From NCBI GenBank assembly GCA_964514055.1, contig CAZEPB010000021.1, positions 1 through 27,317 on the forward strand: DNA of 27,317 nucleotides, written 5' to 3'. Below the pieces are notes generated by a model that was given only the letters and a program-made list of their open reading frames with translations, made no database searches and was not told the DNA's origin. Below, piece by piece: positions 1 to 7,969 of this stretch (its first letter is position 1; the number at the start of each line of letters is the position of its first letter). A program made the translations under genes and the position numbers. The stretch comes from SG8-32-3 sp964514055. Lineage in GTDB: Archaea; Thermoproteota; Bathyarchaeia; Bathyarchaeales; Bathycorpusculaceae.

Positions 1-74
1 AGTATTGCTCACAGTGCGGAGCGGAAAACCTGCCAGACGCCGTTTTCTGCGCACGCTGCGGCAAGAAGTTATGA
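1..74 (+). CDS. C-terminal end of a zinc-ribbon protein (partial)
   Basis: Only the last 23 codons are inside the window, read in the frame beginning at base 3 and ending at the TGA at 72-74. They contain two CXXC knuckles, CSQC and CARC, in a YCSQCGAEN...FCARCGKKL arrangement. This is the typical C-terminal zinc ribbon of many archaeal membrane or regulatory proteins. The rest of the protein lies upstream of the window, so its function cannot be read. A similar ribbon ends the protein at 2124-2750, so this may be a relative with the same architecture (inference). Confidence 0.75.
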   Translation, partial: YCSQCGAENLPDAVFCARCGKKL

Positions 75-87
75 TGTAGCTTTGTCT

Positions 88-113
88 CTAGCGCTTGGAA
101 AAGACTATAGCCC
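88..113 (+). repeat. Dispersed 26-bp intergenic motif, copy 1
   Basis: This is the first of three near-identical 26-bp elements (others at 8200-8225 and 22576-22601). Its core is TGGAAAAG followed one base later by CTATAGCCC. It differs from copy 2 at one position. A small palindromic AT element (CCTT-ATATA-AAGG, 113-125) directly follows. It starts 13 bases after the stop of the upstream gene, between two convergent genes. Function unknown. Confidence 0.7.
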
Positions 114-171
114 CTTATATAAAGGCTAAAACGCAGAGTGAACTATAGCCTCTTTAAGCAAATTGAGCTCG

Positions 172-420
172 TCAGAGTTTCTTTAGCAAGGATAAGGCGG
201 CAACTATGAGGAATGTTATTCCAGCCCAGAAAAGACTGCCTGTGAAAAACCAAACCACAAGCGCAAGAAGCACCGCGGGGATAAGCATCAGAAGCAAGCG
301 GATGAGCAATATGATGATTATTCCAATTATAACGAGGATAACAAGCGCGGCTATGTCAAACTGCGGAATCGAATCAAAAATGCCCAAAACTGAATAAATT
401 AACGCCATAATCAGGTCCAT
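172..420 (-). CDS. Small multi-pass membrane protein
   Basis: This 82-residue protein is almost entirely hydrophobic. Membrane segments lie at about residues 4-15 (weak), 22-45 and 47-75, with a short basic tail (LLKKL). The ATG is preceded by GAGGAG six bases upstream, a good ribosome binding site, and an AT-rich TATA-like stretch lies near 456-466. I recognise no conserved catalytic motif and do not assign a family. It is downstream of the three-gene winged-helix operon on the same strand, but its own ribosome binding site and the 74-base gap suggest a separate or only loosely coupled unit. A plus-strand ORF over the same bases is a shadow. Confidence 0.7.
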   Translation of the reverse strand: MDLIMALIYSVLGIFDSIPQFDIAALVILVIIGIIIILLIRLLLMLIPAVLLALVVWFFTGSLFWAGITFLIVAALSLLKKL

Positions 421-494
421 AACAATCTCCTCAAAAATAAAGAATGCAGCTAGGCAGTAATATGCTTTTTCCAGAAAGAGCCTCGCATAGCGCT

Positions 495-1007
495 TCAGGC
501 ATTTGCTTTCGCTTTTATTTTTGGCAGGATTTCCTTTTGCATCTGGGCAACGCCGAACGTTGTAATCTTGAACTTTTCGTCAGCCGTCTTTGTTACCACA
601 TCGCTTTTCACAAGCTCGCCTAAGCGCGTGCTAGTTATCTTGCCGCTTTTCCCAAGTTTTGCCTGCAACTCCTCCTTTGAAAGGGTGTCGCTGTCGGTCA
701 TGCCCAGCTTGTGCCCCAAATATCTTGCCAAAAGCCAAAGCGACAAAGTCTCATTATCCGTCAACTTGCTTTTAGGCACCAGCATGTTTGAGCCTTCGGG
801 CGAGAAAGCGATTAGACCTTCACAGTCTTTGGCCAGCGTCTGCAGGTCAACGTTAAGCCTAAGCTTGTTTACGATTTCAAATGAGGGAAGAAACTGAGTG
901 AAAAACTTGTTTAACAGAAGCCATGTCTCTTCGGGGGTTGCAGAAAAAGTTTTTTCCACATCTTTATATTTAATGTTGACCGTGACTTTCGCCGGTTTTT
1001 CTGTCAA
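495..1007 (-). CDS. Winged-helix-like protein, third member of a paralogous trio
   Basis: The 170-residue product has an N-terminal segment resembling a beta hairpin plus helix (KVTVNIKYKDVEKTFSATPE, residues 7-26), a linker, and a C-terminal helical region (about 80-165) that looks like a winged helix: a helix near LSLWLLARYLGHKLG, a turn, a second helix in SKEELQAKLG, then the TSTRLGELVKSDVVTKT recognition-helix and wing pattern. The ATG overlaps the stop of the preceding gene by four bases (1004-1007), so the two are translationally coupled. It resembles the next two genes in order and layout though sequence identity is low. Nucleic-acid binding is inferred from the winged-helix pattern; the specific role is unknown. 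Confidence 0.75.
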   Translation of the reverse strand: MTEKPAKVTVNIKYKDVEKTFSATPEETWLLLNKFFTQFLPSFEIVNKLRLNVDLQTLAKDCEGLIAFSPEGSNMLVPKSKLTDNETLSLWLLARYLGHKLGMTDSDTLSKEELQAKLGKSGKITSTRLGELVKSDVVTKTADEKFKITTFGVAQMQKEILPKIKAKANA

Positions 1008-1474
1008 CTCATTTTGCCTCTAATTTTTGATATAACTTCTTCTTCAATCCATTTTTCGCCTTGAATCGTCAGCTTAAAATCTGGCTTGCTTGGGTCAGGC
1101 TTGAACACTTGCCCTCGTTTTGTCATTTCATTCAATCGGGCTGGAACCATGCTTTTTATTCCGCTGGACTCTAAAAGCCTAGTTATCTGCGAGGCCGTGT
1201 TAGTTTTGTCTTCTGAAGCGTAGAGCACCAAGCCCACTGCCTCGTAATGAGTAAGTTTCTCCCGCGTCACCACAACTGGACCCTCTGTCGTTAGCTCTAC
1301 TATGCCCTTCAACTGTGCTCCCGAAGGCATCATCTTGTTAGAAACGAAGTCGGAAAGCTTCTCGACGAAGTTCTCAGGCATGGTTTCCAGCATGCTAAGA
1401 ATTTCTTTGGGAGTCTCTCCTTCAATAACGATTTCTCCGAAAGGGGTCTTTATTCGCGCTTCGATTCGTTTCAC
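1004..1474 (-). CDS. Winged-helix-like protein, second member of the trio
   Basis: This 156-residue protein begins with the same hairpin-plus-helix module (ARIKTPFGEIVIEGETPKEI, residues 6-25, then LSMLETMPENFVEKL). Its C-terminal half (about 75-150) has helices and a KSMVPARLNEMTKRGQVFK turn-helix-wing pattern, ending in a KLTIQGEKWIEEE helix. It overlaps its neighbours by four bases on both sides (1004-1007 and 1471-1474), a tight operon. The hairpin module is not one I can name. A DNA- or RNA-binding role is inferred only from the C-terminal fold pattern. Confidence 0.78.
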   Translation of the reverse strand: MKRIEARIKTPFGEIVIEGETPKEILSMLETMPENFVEKLSDFVSNKMMPSGAQLKGIVELTTEGPVVVTREKLTHYEAVGLVLYASEDKTNTASQITRLLESSGIKSMVPARLNEMTKRGQVFKPDPSKPDFKLTIQGEKWIEEEVISKIRGKMS

Positions 1475-1986
1475 CGTGATTTTCCTCCAGAGCTTGGGGG
1501 TTTTTCCTCAGCAAGTATGTAAACAAAACCTGTGTTTGTGTTCCAACGTCGCACCATTCCCTTGTCGGCAAGCTTGTTCAGCGTTCCAGTTAAGGTGCGC
1601 TTAGTATACTTCATCTTATTTGCTTTCATGGCATCCTTCAATTCCTCCATTGTTCTCGGTCGCCATTTGCCCCAGTTAGTTTCCAAAAGTCTAAGCGCTG
1701 CGTCTTCACAATTGGCTGCTGACGTTATTTTTGGGTATGTTTGTGCAGGCATTTTAGGCGCTGTTTTCGCTTTATCTGTTGGTTCTGTTTTCACGGTCAA
1801 CGTCGCGATGGTCTTGGGTTTTACGTTTTCAAAAGCTTTGTGGACGTTGGTGACAAGGTCTGGAAGGTCCTTGAGGGTTTTTGTTACCTCTTCGTGGGTT
1901 CCTTTTATTTCGACTTCGTATTCGCCGATTTTGACGCGGAAGGCAAAGCCTCCCGATTTTTTTTCTTTGGCTGATTGTTTTGGCAA
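1471..1986 (-). CDS. Winged-helix-like protein, first member of the trio
   Basis: This 171-residue protein opens the operon. After a basic start (KQSAKEKKSGG) comes the shared hairpin module (FRVKIGEYEVEIKGTHEEVT, residues 16-35), a TPK-rich linker at about 65-90, and a winged helix at about 90-160 with the pattern TMEELKDAMKANKMKYTKRTLTG then LNKLADKGMVRRW. The tail is basic and disordered (PPSSGGKSR). The start is TTG (complement of CAA at 1984-1986); no ATG occurs near the N terminus. The wing and recognition helix are the clearest of the three, so this member is the best candidate nucleic-acid binder. Partners and targets are unknown. Confidence 0.8.
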   Translation of the reverse strand: MPKQSAKEKKSGGFAFRVKIGEYEVEIKGTHEEVTKTLKDLPDLVTNVHKAFENVKPKTIATLTVKTEPTDKAKTAPKMPAQTYPKITSAANCEDAALRLLETNWGKWRPRTMEELKDAMKANKMKYTKRTLTGTLNKLADKGMVRRWNTNTGFVYILAEEKPPSSGGKSR

Positions 1987-2064
1987 TGTTATCCCACGAT
2001 ATACACGTGTGTTATGCTTTTTAGGATTTGCGTCTTTTGGAATATTTCTGAATTGGAATAAACT

Positions 2065-2072
2065 ATTATATA
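2065..2072 (+). promoter_or_regulatory. TATA-box promoter for the gene at 2124
   Basis: The sequence ATTATATA sits about 26 bases before a predicted transcription start near 2095. That would give a leader of about 30 bases containing AGGAG at 2111-2115 and the TTG start at 2124. The spacing fits an archaeal promoter. Confidence 0.5.
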
Positions 2073-2123
2073 GTAAGTCGCACTATTCAAGTTACTCGCA
2101 AACAAAGGCTAGGAGCACTCCAC

Positions 2124-2750
2124 TTGAGAAAAAAAGGAATAGCAATCTGGCTCTTCACCACGCTGACATTCATAGCCCTCATACACCTAATCGACGCAGC
2201 CTCAGCCTTACTTTTCAACAACCCAACACAACTTCTACAACTCTACCCCTTCATAAACCAACAACTACAACAAATGCCAACCAACATCTACCTCTACGCG
2301 TCAGCCGCTTCAACCACAATCTTCTGGGCAATAACGTGCCTAATAGCAGTCGACAATCCTGTGGAAGAATTCCTGAACAAAGTCCTCTCAGACGCAAAAA
2401 AACAAACCACAACAGAAGCTCAGCTCTTAGAAAGCAAAAGCGAAATCTTCGACCTAATGTACGAGACAATAGAGGCAGACAGCGAAACGCTCGCCCAAGT
2501 CAAAGACTTAATGCGTAACATGCGCGCCGAAGTCAAGGACATACAACCAATAAAAGAAACAATGGAAAAAACAAAAACCGAACTAACCAGCTTAAAAAAG
2601 CACATAAAAACGCTTGAAGAAAAACTTCTCTTCACAATAGTCTGCCCAGCCTGCGGGAAGATGTTACGACCAGACTTCAAACTTTGTCCCTACTGCGGCG
2701 AAAGCATAACCTTTGAAGAAAAAATGGTTATGGTCAAGGACTACAAGTAG
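2124..2750 (+). CDS. Two-helix membrane protein with coiled coil and C-terminal zinc ribbon
   Basis: The 208-residue protein has two membrane segments (about 6-30 and 55-76), a long helical coiled-coil region (about 78-170, rich in E, K, T and L), and a zinc ribbon at about 174-194 (CPAC...CPYC). The last part is highly charged. The topology suggests a membrane-anchored scaffold with its coiled coil and ribbon in the cytoplasm (inference). The start is TTG at 2124, supported by AGGAG eight bases upstream; the first ATG in frame is too far in. It is divergent from the winged-helix trio and convergent with gatE. No specific function is recognised. Confidence 0.8.
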   Translation: MRKKGIAIWLFTTLTFIALIHLIDAASALLFNNPTQLLQLYPFINQQLQQMPTNIYLYASAASTTIFWAITCLIAVDNPVEEFLNKVLSDAKKQTTTEAQLLESKSEIFDLMYETIEADSETLAQVKDLMRNMRAEVKDIQPIKETMEKTKTELTSLKKHIKTLEEKLLFTIVCPACGKMLRPDFKLCPYCGESITFEEKMVMVKDYK

Positions 2751-2765
2751 CTCCAGCCGCTACTT
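2745..2765. terminator. Perfect hairpin spanning two convergent stop codons
   Basis: The arms AAGTAGC and GCTACTT (7 bp, perfect) enclose a 7-base loop. The TAG of the plus-strand gene (2748-2750) and the TAG of gatE (2760-2762, minus strand) both lie in the stem. The gap between the two genes is only nine bases. It may be a bidirectional terminator or mRNA-end structure; there is no long T run after it. Confidence 0.45.
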
Positions 2766-4655
2766 CAACCGTTCTCTCAAAAGCGTACTAACAAGCTCGG
2801 GGTCAGCTTTTCCCCTAACCTCTTTCATCACAATTCCCATGAAAGTTCCGAAAGCCTTCTTCCCCAACTGGCCAACCAATTGCCTGTTTTCCGCGATAAC
2901 CTGGTCAACAAGCTTTGCCAACTCTGCTTTTGAAAGCATTTTCAACCCGAGAGCGTCGATTGCGTCTTGGAGGGTTTCGCCTTCATTCTTGGAAAGCCAA
3001 ACAAACACGTCTGCCACAGCCTCTTTCGTGATTTCTCCAGAGCCGACACCTCTGAAAATAGCCGTCACTTGATCATCAGTGACTTTCTCGACCATGACAC
3101 CGTCGCGTCTCAGCGACTTCAAAGTTTCGGTTAGAAACACCGCAACCGTTGTGGCTGCCACACCGCTTTCCTTCACAATAGCCTCAAACAACTCGCCGTA
3201 TTCTGAATCAACAATCTGCCGAGATAACTTCTCGTTCAGGCGGTACTGCTTCATTAAACGCTCAAGCTTCTTCTCCGCACGCTCAGGCAGGTTCAAGCGG
3301 ATTTTCTCCACGAAAGCGCTTGTTATCAGCGACGGCGGAATGTCCGTCTCAGGATACATCCTAGCCGCGCCAGGTCGAGGCCGCATGTAACGTGTTGTGC
3401 CATCCGCGTTTGCCGCTCTGGTTTCTGCAGGCACGCCGTTTATGGCTTCTTGAGCGCGTTCAACTACTGCCCTCAAAGCGTCTGTCGCGTTTTCTGGGAT
3501 GTCAGCCACGAAAACCACCGCGTCTTTCTCGCTGGCGCCTGCTGCTTTGCGTAGCGCTTCAACCTCTTCAGCGGTCACACCGTAAGCAGGCAACTCGTCA
3601 GTGTGGAAGATTCCCCCTACTCTGCCCCAGAACTTCGCGCGGTCAGACATCTCGGTGCCTACGCGGAAGTCAGGCATGAGCTCGCGTTTCAAAATGCCGC
3701 CGAACTTTGGGAGCTTGACAGCTAAAACCTTCTGGTCCTTGCCTAAGGCTTTGCGGATGACTTTGCACTTGGTCTGTCTGAAAACATCTGAAACGTCAAT
3801 GAATTCCTCTTTCAGCTCTTCGGCTTTGATGCCTCTGTTTCGCAGTTCCTTCTTAACTTGGATAAGCCCAAGCTGGCGCTGAACCTCATACTCAACAACC
3901 TTCGAAATCAACTCAAGCTCCTGAACACCCTTAATCTCAATTAAAGCGCCGTTTGGCAAAGACACATTCAAGTCCTGCCGTATCGTGCCTAAACCGCGCA
4001 TAACCTTGCCTGTGTCACGTAGGATTCTGCCAATAGCGAACGCAACTTCCTGCGCTTCCATCGGCGAATAAATCACTGGTGCAGTGGCAACTTCAATGAG
4101 CGGTATTCCTAGGCGGTCGATGCGGTAGCAAATTGTTTTGCCGTCGTCTTTGGTTCCTGTTTTGCGTGCCGCATCCTCTTCCAAGCTTGCAGCCTGCATC
4201 GGAATGATTTTTTCTCCAACCTTAATCCCCCCGTCAGAGGCAATGATGCAGGTTCGCTGGAACCCAGTGGTGTTTGAGCCGTCAATGACGGTTTTGCGCA
4301 TAACATGCACTTCATCAATAGGCTGCATATTCATCATCAACGCGGCGGTTAAAACCACTTCCACAGCCTCCATGTTCAACGGGTGCGGCGGCTCCTCATC
4401 CATCTCCACAAGGCAGGACGTAGCCCTGTTCGCTTCGTACAGAACTTTCACTCCTTTCTGAAACTCAAAAAAAGCCGCGGGGTCCACTTGACCTAGCTCG
4501 CTTTGTGTGGGCCTAAGCCTGCGAAGAAAGGTTATTTCAGGTTCTTCCTTGAACAGCGCAGGTGGACAACCACAGAACAGCTTCGCCTGAGTGTTAAGCT
4601 GCTGGTGGATTTCCAAGCCAACCTTTAACCCCGCTTTGGCATAGTCAATTTCCAT
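2760..4655 (-). CDS. gatE: Glu-tRNA(Gln) amidotransferase subunit E
   Basis: GatE is the tRNA-recognising, ATP-dependent kinase subunit that, with GatD, converts Glu-tRNA(Gln) to Gln-tRNA(Gln) in archaea. The protein shows the GatB/E core (GLKVGLEIHQQL near the N terminus, FCGCP, the VDPAAFFEF region, DGSNTTGFQRT, the QLEEDAA-like SLEEDAARK, YRIDRLGIPLIEVATAP, RQDLNVS, KGVQELELI), an AspRS-like insertion (VFVADIPENATDALR), RYMRPRPGAARMYPETD, and a C-terminal helical/YqeY tail. I chose ATG 4655 rather than the upstream start at 4718: the AAAGGAG ribosome site sits just before it, and the residues before it do not match the family. The result is 631 residues, normal for GatE. It overlaps the end of gatD by 11 bases. 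Confidence 0.97.
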   Translation of the reverse strand: MEIDYAKAGLKVGLEIHQQLNTQAKLFCGCPPALFKEEPEITFLRRLRPTQSELGQVDPAAFFEFQKGVKVLYEANRATSCLVEMDEEPPHPLNMEAVEVVLTAALMMNMQPIDEVHVMRKTVIDGSNTTGFQRTCIIASDGGIKVGEKIIPMQAASLEEDAARKTGTKDDGKTICYRIDRLGIPLIEVATAPVIYSPMEAQEVAFAIGRILRDTGKVMRGLGTIRQDLNVSLPNGALIEIKGVQELELISKVVEYEVQRQLGLIQVKKELRNRGIKAEELKEEFIDVSDVFRQTKCKVIRKALGKDQKVLAVKLPKFGGILKRELMPDFRVGTEMSDRAKFWGRVGGIFHTDELPAYGVTAEEVEALRKAAGASEKDAVVFVADIPENATDALRAVVERAQEAINGVPAETRAANADGTTRYMRPRPGAARMYPETDIPPSLITSAFVEKIRLNLPERAEKKLERLMKQYRLNEKLSRQIVDSEYGELFEAIVKESGVAATTVAVFLTETLKSLRRDGVMVEKVTDDQVTAIFRGVGSGEITKEAVADVFVWLSKNEGETLQDAIDALGLKMLSKAELAKLVDQVIAENRQLVGQLGKKAFGTFMGIVMKEVRGKADPELVSTLLRERLK

Positions 4656-6006
4656 TTTCGTCTTCTCCTTTAACGCCGATTTCCTGTGGCAGCGTTCGCG
4701 GCGAAAACTCGCCCGCAATGTTAGTCTTCAGAAGCTTTTTGGCTTCCTCCGAATCGCTGGTTTGACCTAGAACCCACATGAACTTGACCAACGCGGTTTC
4801 AGGAAACATGTCTTCCAAGGGAATCACGCCTAAATTCAGCAGGTCGCGTCCTGTGTCATACACGTTCATGTTCACGCGTCCCCAAATACACTGAGAAGCC
4901 AACGCAACCACCACGCCGTGTTCAATTGCGTTTTGGATGGCGCCAAAGCAGTATTTGCTTACATGTCCCAAGCCGCTGCCTTCAAGAAGTATGCCCTTGC
5001 AGCCTTTTTCAACATACCACTCGATGACCGAAGGGTCGAGTCCTGGATAAAACTTCACCAGCGCAACCTCGTCGCTGAACTCGGGCTTCAGAACCAGCTT
5101 TTTCGAGGCGTCGCGCCTTTGGTAGTCATCTGTCAGCATGATTATTTTGTTGTTCTTTACTCTGGCGATTGGCGTGGCGTTTACGGGTTTGAACGTGTCC
5201 CGTCGGCTGGTGTGGCACTTCCTCACTTTTGTGCCCCTGTTAACCGCGATAGCTGTGTCGGAAAGCGATTCGTGCATGGCTAAGCCAACTTCCGCGAATG
5301 GTCCGCGGGTTGCGGCTTGAACCGCGGCTATGAGGTTGGTTGCGGCGTCAGAGCTTGGACGGTCCGAAGAGCGCTGCGCACCAACGAGAATTACGGGCAC
5401 GGGCAGGTTTTGCAGCGCGAAGCTGAGTGCGGCTGCGGTGTAAGCCATGGTGTCTGTGCCGTGGGCTATCACCACTCCGTCTGCGCCCTTAGCTATATGC
5501 TCGGCGACTTTTTGGGCTAGCTGGCTATAATGTTTCTGTGTTAGGTTTTCGCTGTAGATGCTGAACACGATCTCCGTTTTCACCCTTGCAATATCAGCCA
5601 GCTCTGGAACAACTCCGTAAAGTTCGCTTGCCGAAAGCGCTGAACGCACAGCTCCTGTACGATAGTCCACGCGGCTGGCTATGGTTCCGCCAGTGCTGAG
5701 GATGACGGCTTTTGGCAGTTCTGGCTTTTGCTCTGGAAGAGGAGGCGAGGCGAATGAGGGCTTTGCGCCTTTGCCTATTTTTTCGATTTTAACGTCTGGC
5801 GTTATGTGCACGCCTACGTTGTAGCCGCTTTTCAGCTTAACCACCACATGTTCGCTGTCGCCTGTTTCTGAGCGGGGAATAAGTATACCCTCGTAAGTTT
5901 TCTCGTCGCTGGTGACGCGTATGACGTCGCCAACCGTGCATCCTGCTTTTTTGAGGGCGCTTAACGCTTCGCCCTTATAACCTGAACTTTCAGCCTTTTC
6001 GCTCAT
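4645..6006 (-). CDS. gatD: Glu-tRNA(Gln) amidotransferase subunit D (asparaginase-like)
   Basis: GatD supplies ammonia from glutamine or asparagine to GatE. The 453-residue protein has the small N-terminal GatD domain (VGDVIRVTSDEKTYEG, residues 25-40) and an L-asparaginase fold with both catalytic threonine motifs: STGGTIAS at 104-111 and AHGTDTM at 181-187, then VILVGAQRSSDRPSSDAA and the later SRRDTF region. ATG 6006 has GGAGA about eight bases upstream. It is directly followed by gatE with an 11-base overlap, giving translational coupling that fits the 1:1 complex. The upstream spacer (6007-6280) carries TATA-like stretches near 6068-6075 and 6139-6150 that could drive it. Confidence 0.97.
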   Translation of the reverse strand: MSEKAESSGYKGEALSALKKAGCTVGDVIRVTSDEKTYEGILIPRSETGDSEHVVVKLKSGYNVGVHITPDVKIEKIGKGAKPSFASPPLPEQKPELPKAVILSTGGTIASRVDYRTGAVRSALSASELYGVVPELADIARVKTEIVFSIYSENLTQKHYSQLAQKVAEHIAKGADGVVIAHGTDTMAYTAAALSFALQNLPVPVILVGAQRSSDRPSSDAATNLIAAVQAATRGPFAEVGLAMHESLSDTAIAVNRGTKVRKCHTSRRDTFKPVNATPIARVKNNKIIMLTDDYQRRDASKKLVLKPEFSDEVALVKFYPGLDPSVIEWYVEKGCKGILLEGSGLGHVSKYCFGAIQNAIEHGVVVALASQCIWGRVNMNVYDTGRDLLNLGVIPLEDMFPETALVKFMWVLGQTSDSEEAKKLLKTNIAGEFSPRTLPQEIGVKGEDENGN

Positions 6007-6138
6007 TTCTGGTTCTCCAACATTTCATTGGAAAGAAGGCGGTTTAGGGCTTTAACTTTATCGCACAATAATTGGTCAGCTAAGCTGCAGAAACAAAGCA
6101 CAAGCACGATACACAAGCTGCCCATGCAAGCTAATTTA

Positions 6139-6150
6139 AACTATATAAAA
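6139..6150. promoter_or_regulatory. Strong TATA element between gatD and elp3
   Basis: AACTATATAAAA is one of the best TATA matches in the window and reads reasonably on both strands. On the minus strand it would start gatD transcription near 6120, giving a leader of about 110 bases. On the plus strand it would start near 6170, beside a GTG that opens a 65-codon frame running antisense into the end of elp3. Which direction is used cannot be decided from sequence. Confidence 0.4.
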
Positions 6151-6280
6151 GGGAGGGGGTAGTCTTCTGTGAGCACTAGTACGGAACGCCATCAATCTCT
6201 ACTTGACGATGCTAGTAACTTGAGTTCTCGCAGAGCACCCAAGAGTATCAATTTGTCTCTCAGCGCCTACACGGGCAACC

Positions 6281-7876
6281 TTAATTCTTCAATATTTTTG
6301 AAACGTACACTCCGTCGCGCTTGTAGCCGAACCGCATGTAATACTGCTTCGTGCCCAACGCGCTGATAACTAAAAGCTTTTTCAAATCATAACTCTCTCT
6401 TGCCACACGTTCCGCCTCGCTTAGCAGGATTGAGCCGTAGCCCTTGTGCTGCCACGCTCGTGCTAAATGCTTGCCCACAGGCACTAAAGGTCCGTAAACG
6501 TGGAGTTCCCGCACTATGGCGGAAGGCACAATGCTGATTTCGGGTCTGTGAGCCTTCGCGGAAGGAATTCGCAGGCGCAAGTAACCGATTAACACGTTGT
6601 TTTCTGGGTCTTCGGCTGAAAGAAAGATTTCTTCGCCCTCAGAAGCCTCGTAGGGTGTTGCTAAAATTTTCACTTGATTTGGGTCTGGCGTCACGTTGTC
6701 AACTGCCAAGCGGTGACCTACTTCCCTGCAACGGATACACATGCACCTGTCGCCTTGTTCAGCTAATTTTTGTTGGACAAGCTGGCGCAAGTTACTTTTG
6801 TCCACGCCAGCCACTATAAGCCCAGCTGGAATGTCCCGTTGCACGCGCATCACGCGCACCCAAAGCGGAAGCTGCTTTTTGATTTCGGCGATAAGTTCCA
6901 CGGCTTCCTCGGTTGAGTAAGGCGTGTAAGCGCCTTCACGGTACCAGTCGTATGCCTTTGTGCCTTCTGTGACGAGGCAAGGGTAAATCTTTATCATGTC
7001 TGGCTTGAAGGCGGGGTCCGTGAAAACCCGTTTGAAAGCTTCCAAATCCTTTGACGGGTTTGAGCCTGGCATTCCAGGCATGAGGTGATAAACGATTTTT
7101 AAGCCTGCGTCCTTGGCAACGCGCGTGGCTTCGGTGACATCGGCGACTGTGTGTGTTCTGCCTGCGTAACGGTAGAGTGCATTGTCTGGGTTTTGGACGC
7201 CGATTTCCACGCGGGTCACACCCATGTCGAGCATGGCATCAACGTGAGGTTCCTTGCACCAGTCGGGTCTTGTCTCCACGGTTATGCCGACGTTGCGGAT
7301 TCTGCTCGTTTCCGCCTGTTTCTTTGCCTCTTCAAGGCTTGTTGACGTTTTGCCTGTTATCGCGTCTAAGCAGCGTTGAATGAACCATGTTTGATACTCA
7401 TGCGGTGTGGCTGGGAAGGTTCCGCCCATGACGATGAGCTCCACTTTGTCCACGCGATGCCCAATGGCTGTGAGCTGATGGATGCGGCTTTGCACTTGCC
7501 TGTAAGGGTCGTAGCTGTTTTGGCTTCCCCGCATGGCTGCTGGCTCGTGACCCGTGTAGCTTTGCGGAACGCCTTGTGTGGGACCTCCTGGGCAGTAGGC
7601 GCATGGTTCAGGTTGCGGGCATGGCTGCGGTTTGGTCATGACGGCTATCACGGTGACGCCTGAGATGGTTCGTGTGGTTTTTCTTCGCAGAACGGGCAGA
7701 AGCTTGGGTCTTTCTTTTGGTTTTAGGGCGGTTATTATTTCGGCGTTTGAGAGCATGCGTTTAAGCTGGTGTTTGGCGGCTATTTGGGTTTTAACGCGGT
7801 GCACGTCGTCGCGAGTGGGCTGTGGCAAAAGTAGTAGGGCGGTTATGACTTCTCGTGCTGGGTTGTCCGCGTTCAA
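6281..7876 (-). CDS. elp3: Elp3: radical-SAM tRNA uridine(34) acetyltransferase
   Basis: Elp3 installs the carboxymethyl group on tRNA wobble uridine (cm5U) using S-adenosylmethionine and acetyl-CoA. The 531-residue protein contains the radical-SAM iron-sulfur cysteines C86, C92 and C95 in CPQPEPCAYCPGG, the family hallmark SYTGHEPAAMR, then MGGTF and ETRPDWC, a zinc-binding CMCIRCREVGH block, and a C-terminal GNAT acetyltransferase domain (about 390-531; HKGYGSILL acetyl-CoA loop, QYYMRFGY). The start is TTG (7876) with only a weak ribosome site; there is no in-frame ATG upstream. It lies between eS30 and gatD on the same strand, all tRNA or ribosome functions. Confidence 0.97.
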   Translation of the reverse strand: MNADNPAREVITALLLLPQPTRDDVHRVKTQIAAKHQLKRMLSNAEIITALKPKERPKLLPVLRRKTTRTISGVTVIAVMTKPQPCPQPEPCAYCPGGPTQGVPQSYTGHEPAAMRGSQNSYDPYRQVQSRIHQLTAIGHRVDKVELIVMGGTFPATPHEYQTWFIQRCLDAITGKTSTSLEEAKKQAETSRIRNVGITVETRPDWCKEPHVDAMLDMGVTRVEIGVQNPDNALYRYAGRTHTVADVTEATRVAKDAGLKIVYHLMPGMPGSNPSKDLEAFKRVFTDPAFKPDMIKIYPCLVTEGTKAYDWYREGAYTPYSTEEAVELIAEIKKQLPLWVRVMRVQRDIPAGLIVAGVDKSNLRQLVQQKLAEQGDRCMCIRCREVGHRLAVDNVTPDPNQVKILATPYEASEGEEIFLSAEDPENNVLIGYLRLRIPSAKAHRPEISIVPSAIVRELHVYGPLVPVGKHLARAWQHKGYGSILLSEAERVARESYDLKKLLVISALGTKQYYMRFGYKRDGVYVSKILKN

Positions 7877-7969
7877 GATTGGATACCGTATTAAGGTTTC
7901 AGCTAGGTGATAGATAAACTACGCTGGCGCGAGACAGAAAATTGAATCAAAAAACGCTGGGTTAATCGG

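Noticed and set aside
1532..2518. Long plus-strand frame of 328 codons
   Set aside because: It runs antisense to the winged-helix gene and then out of frame through the membrane/zinc-ribbon gene. Its composition is not protein-like, and both real genes have better starts and recognisable domains.
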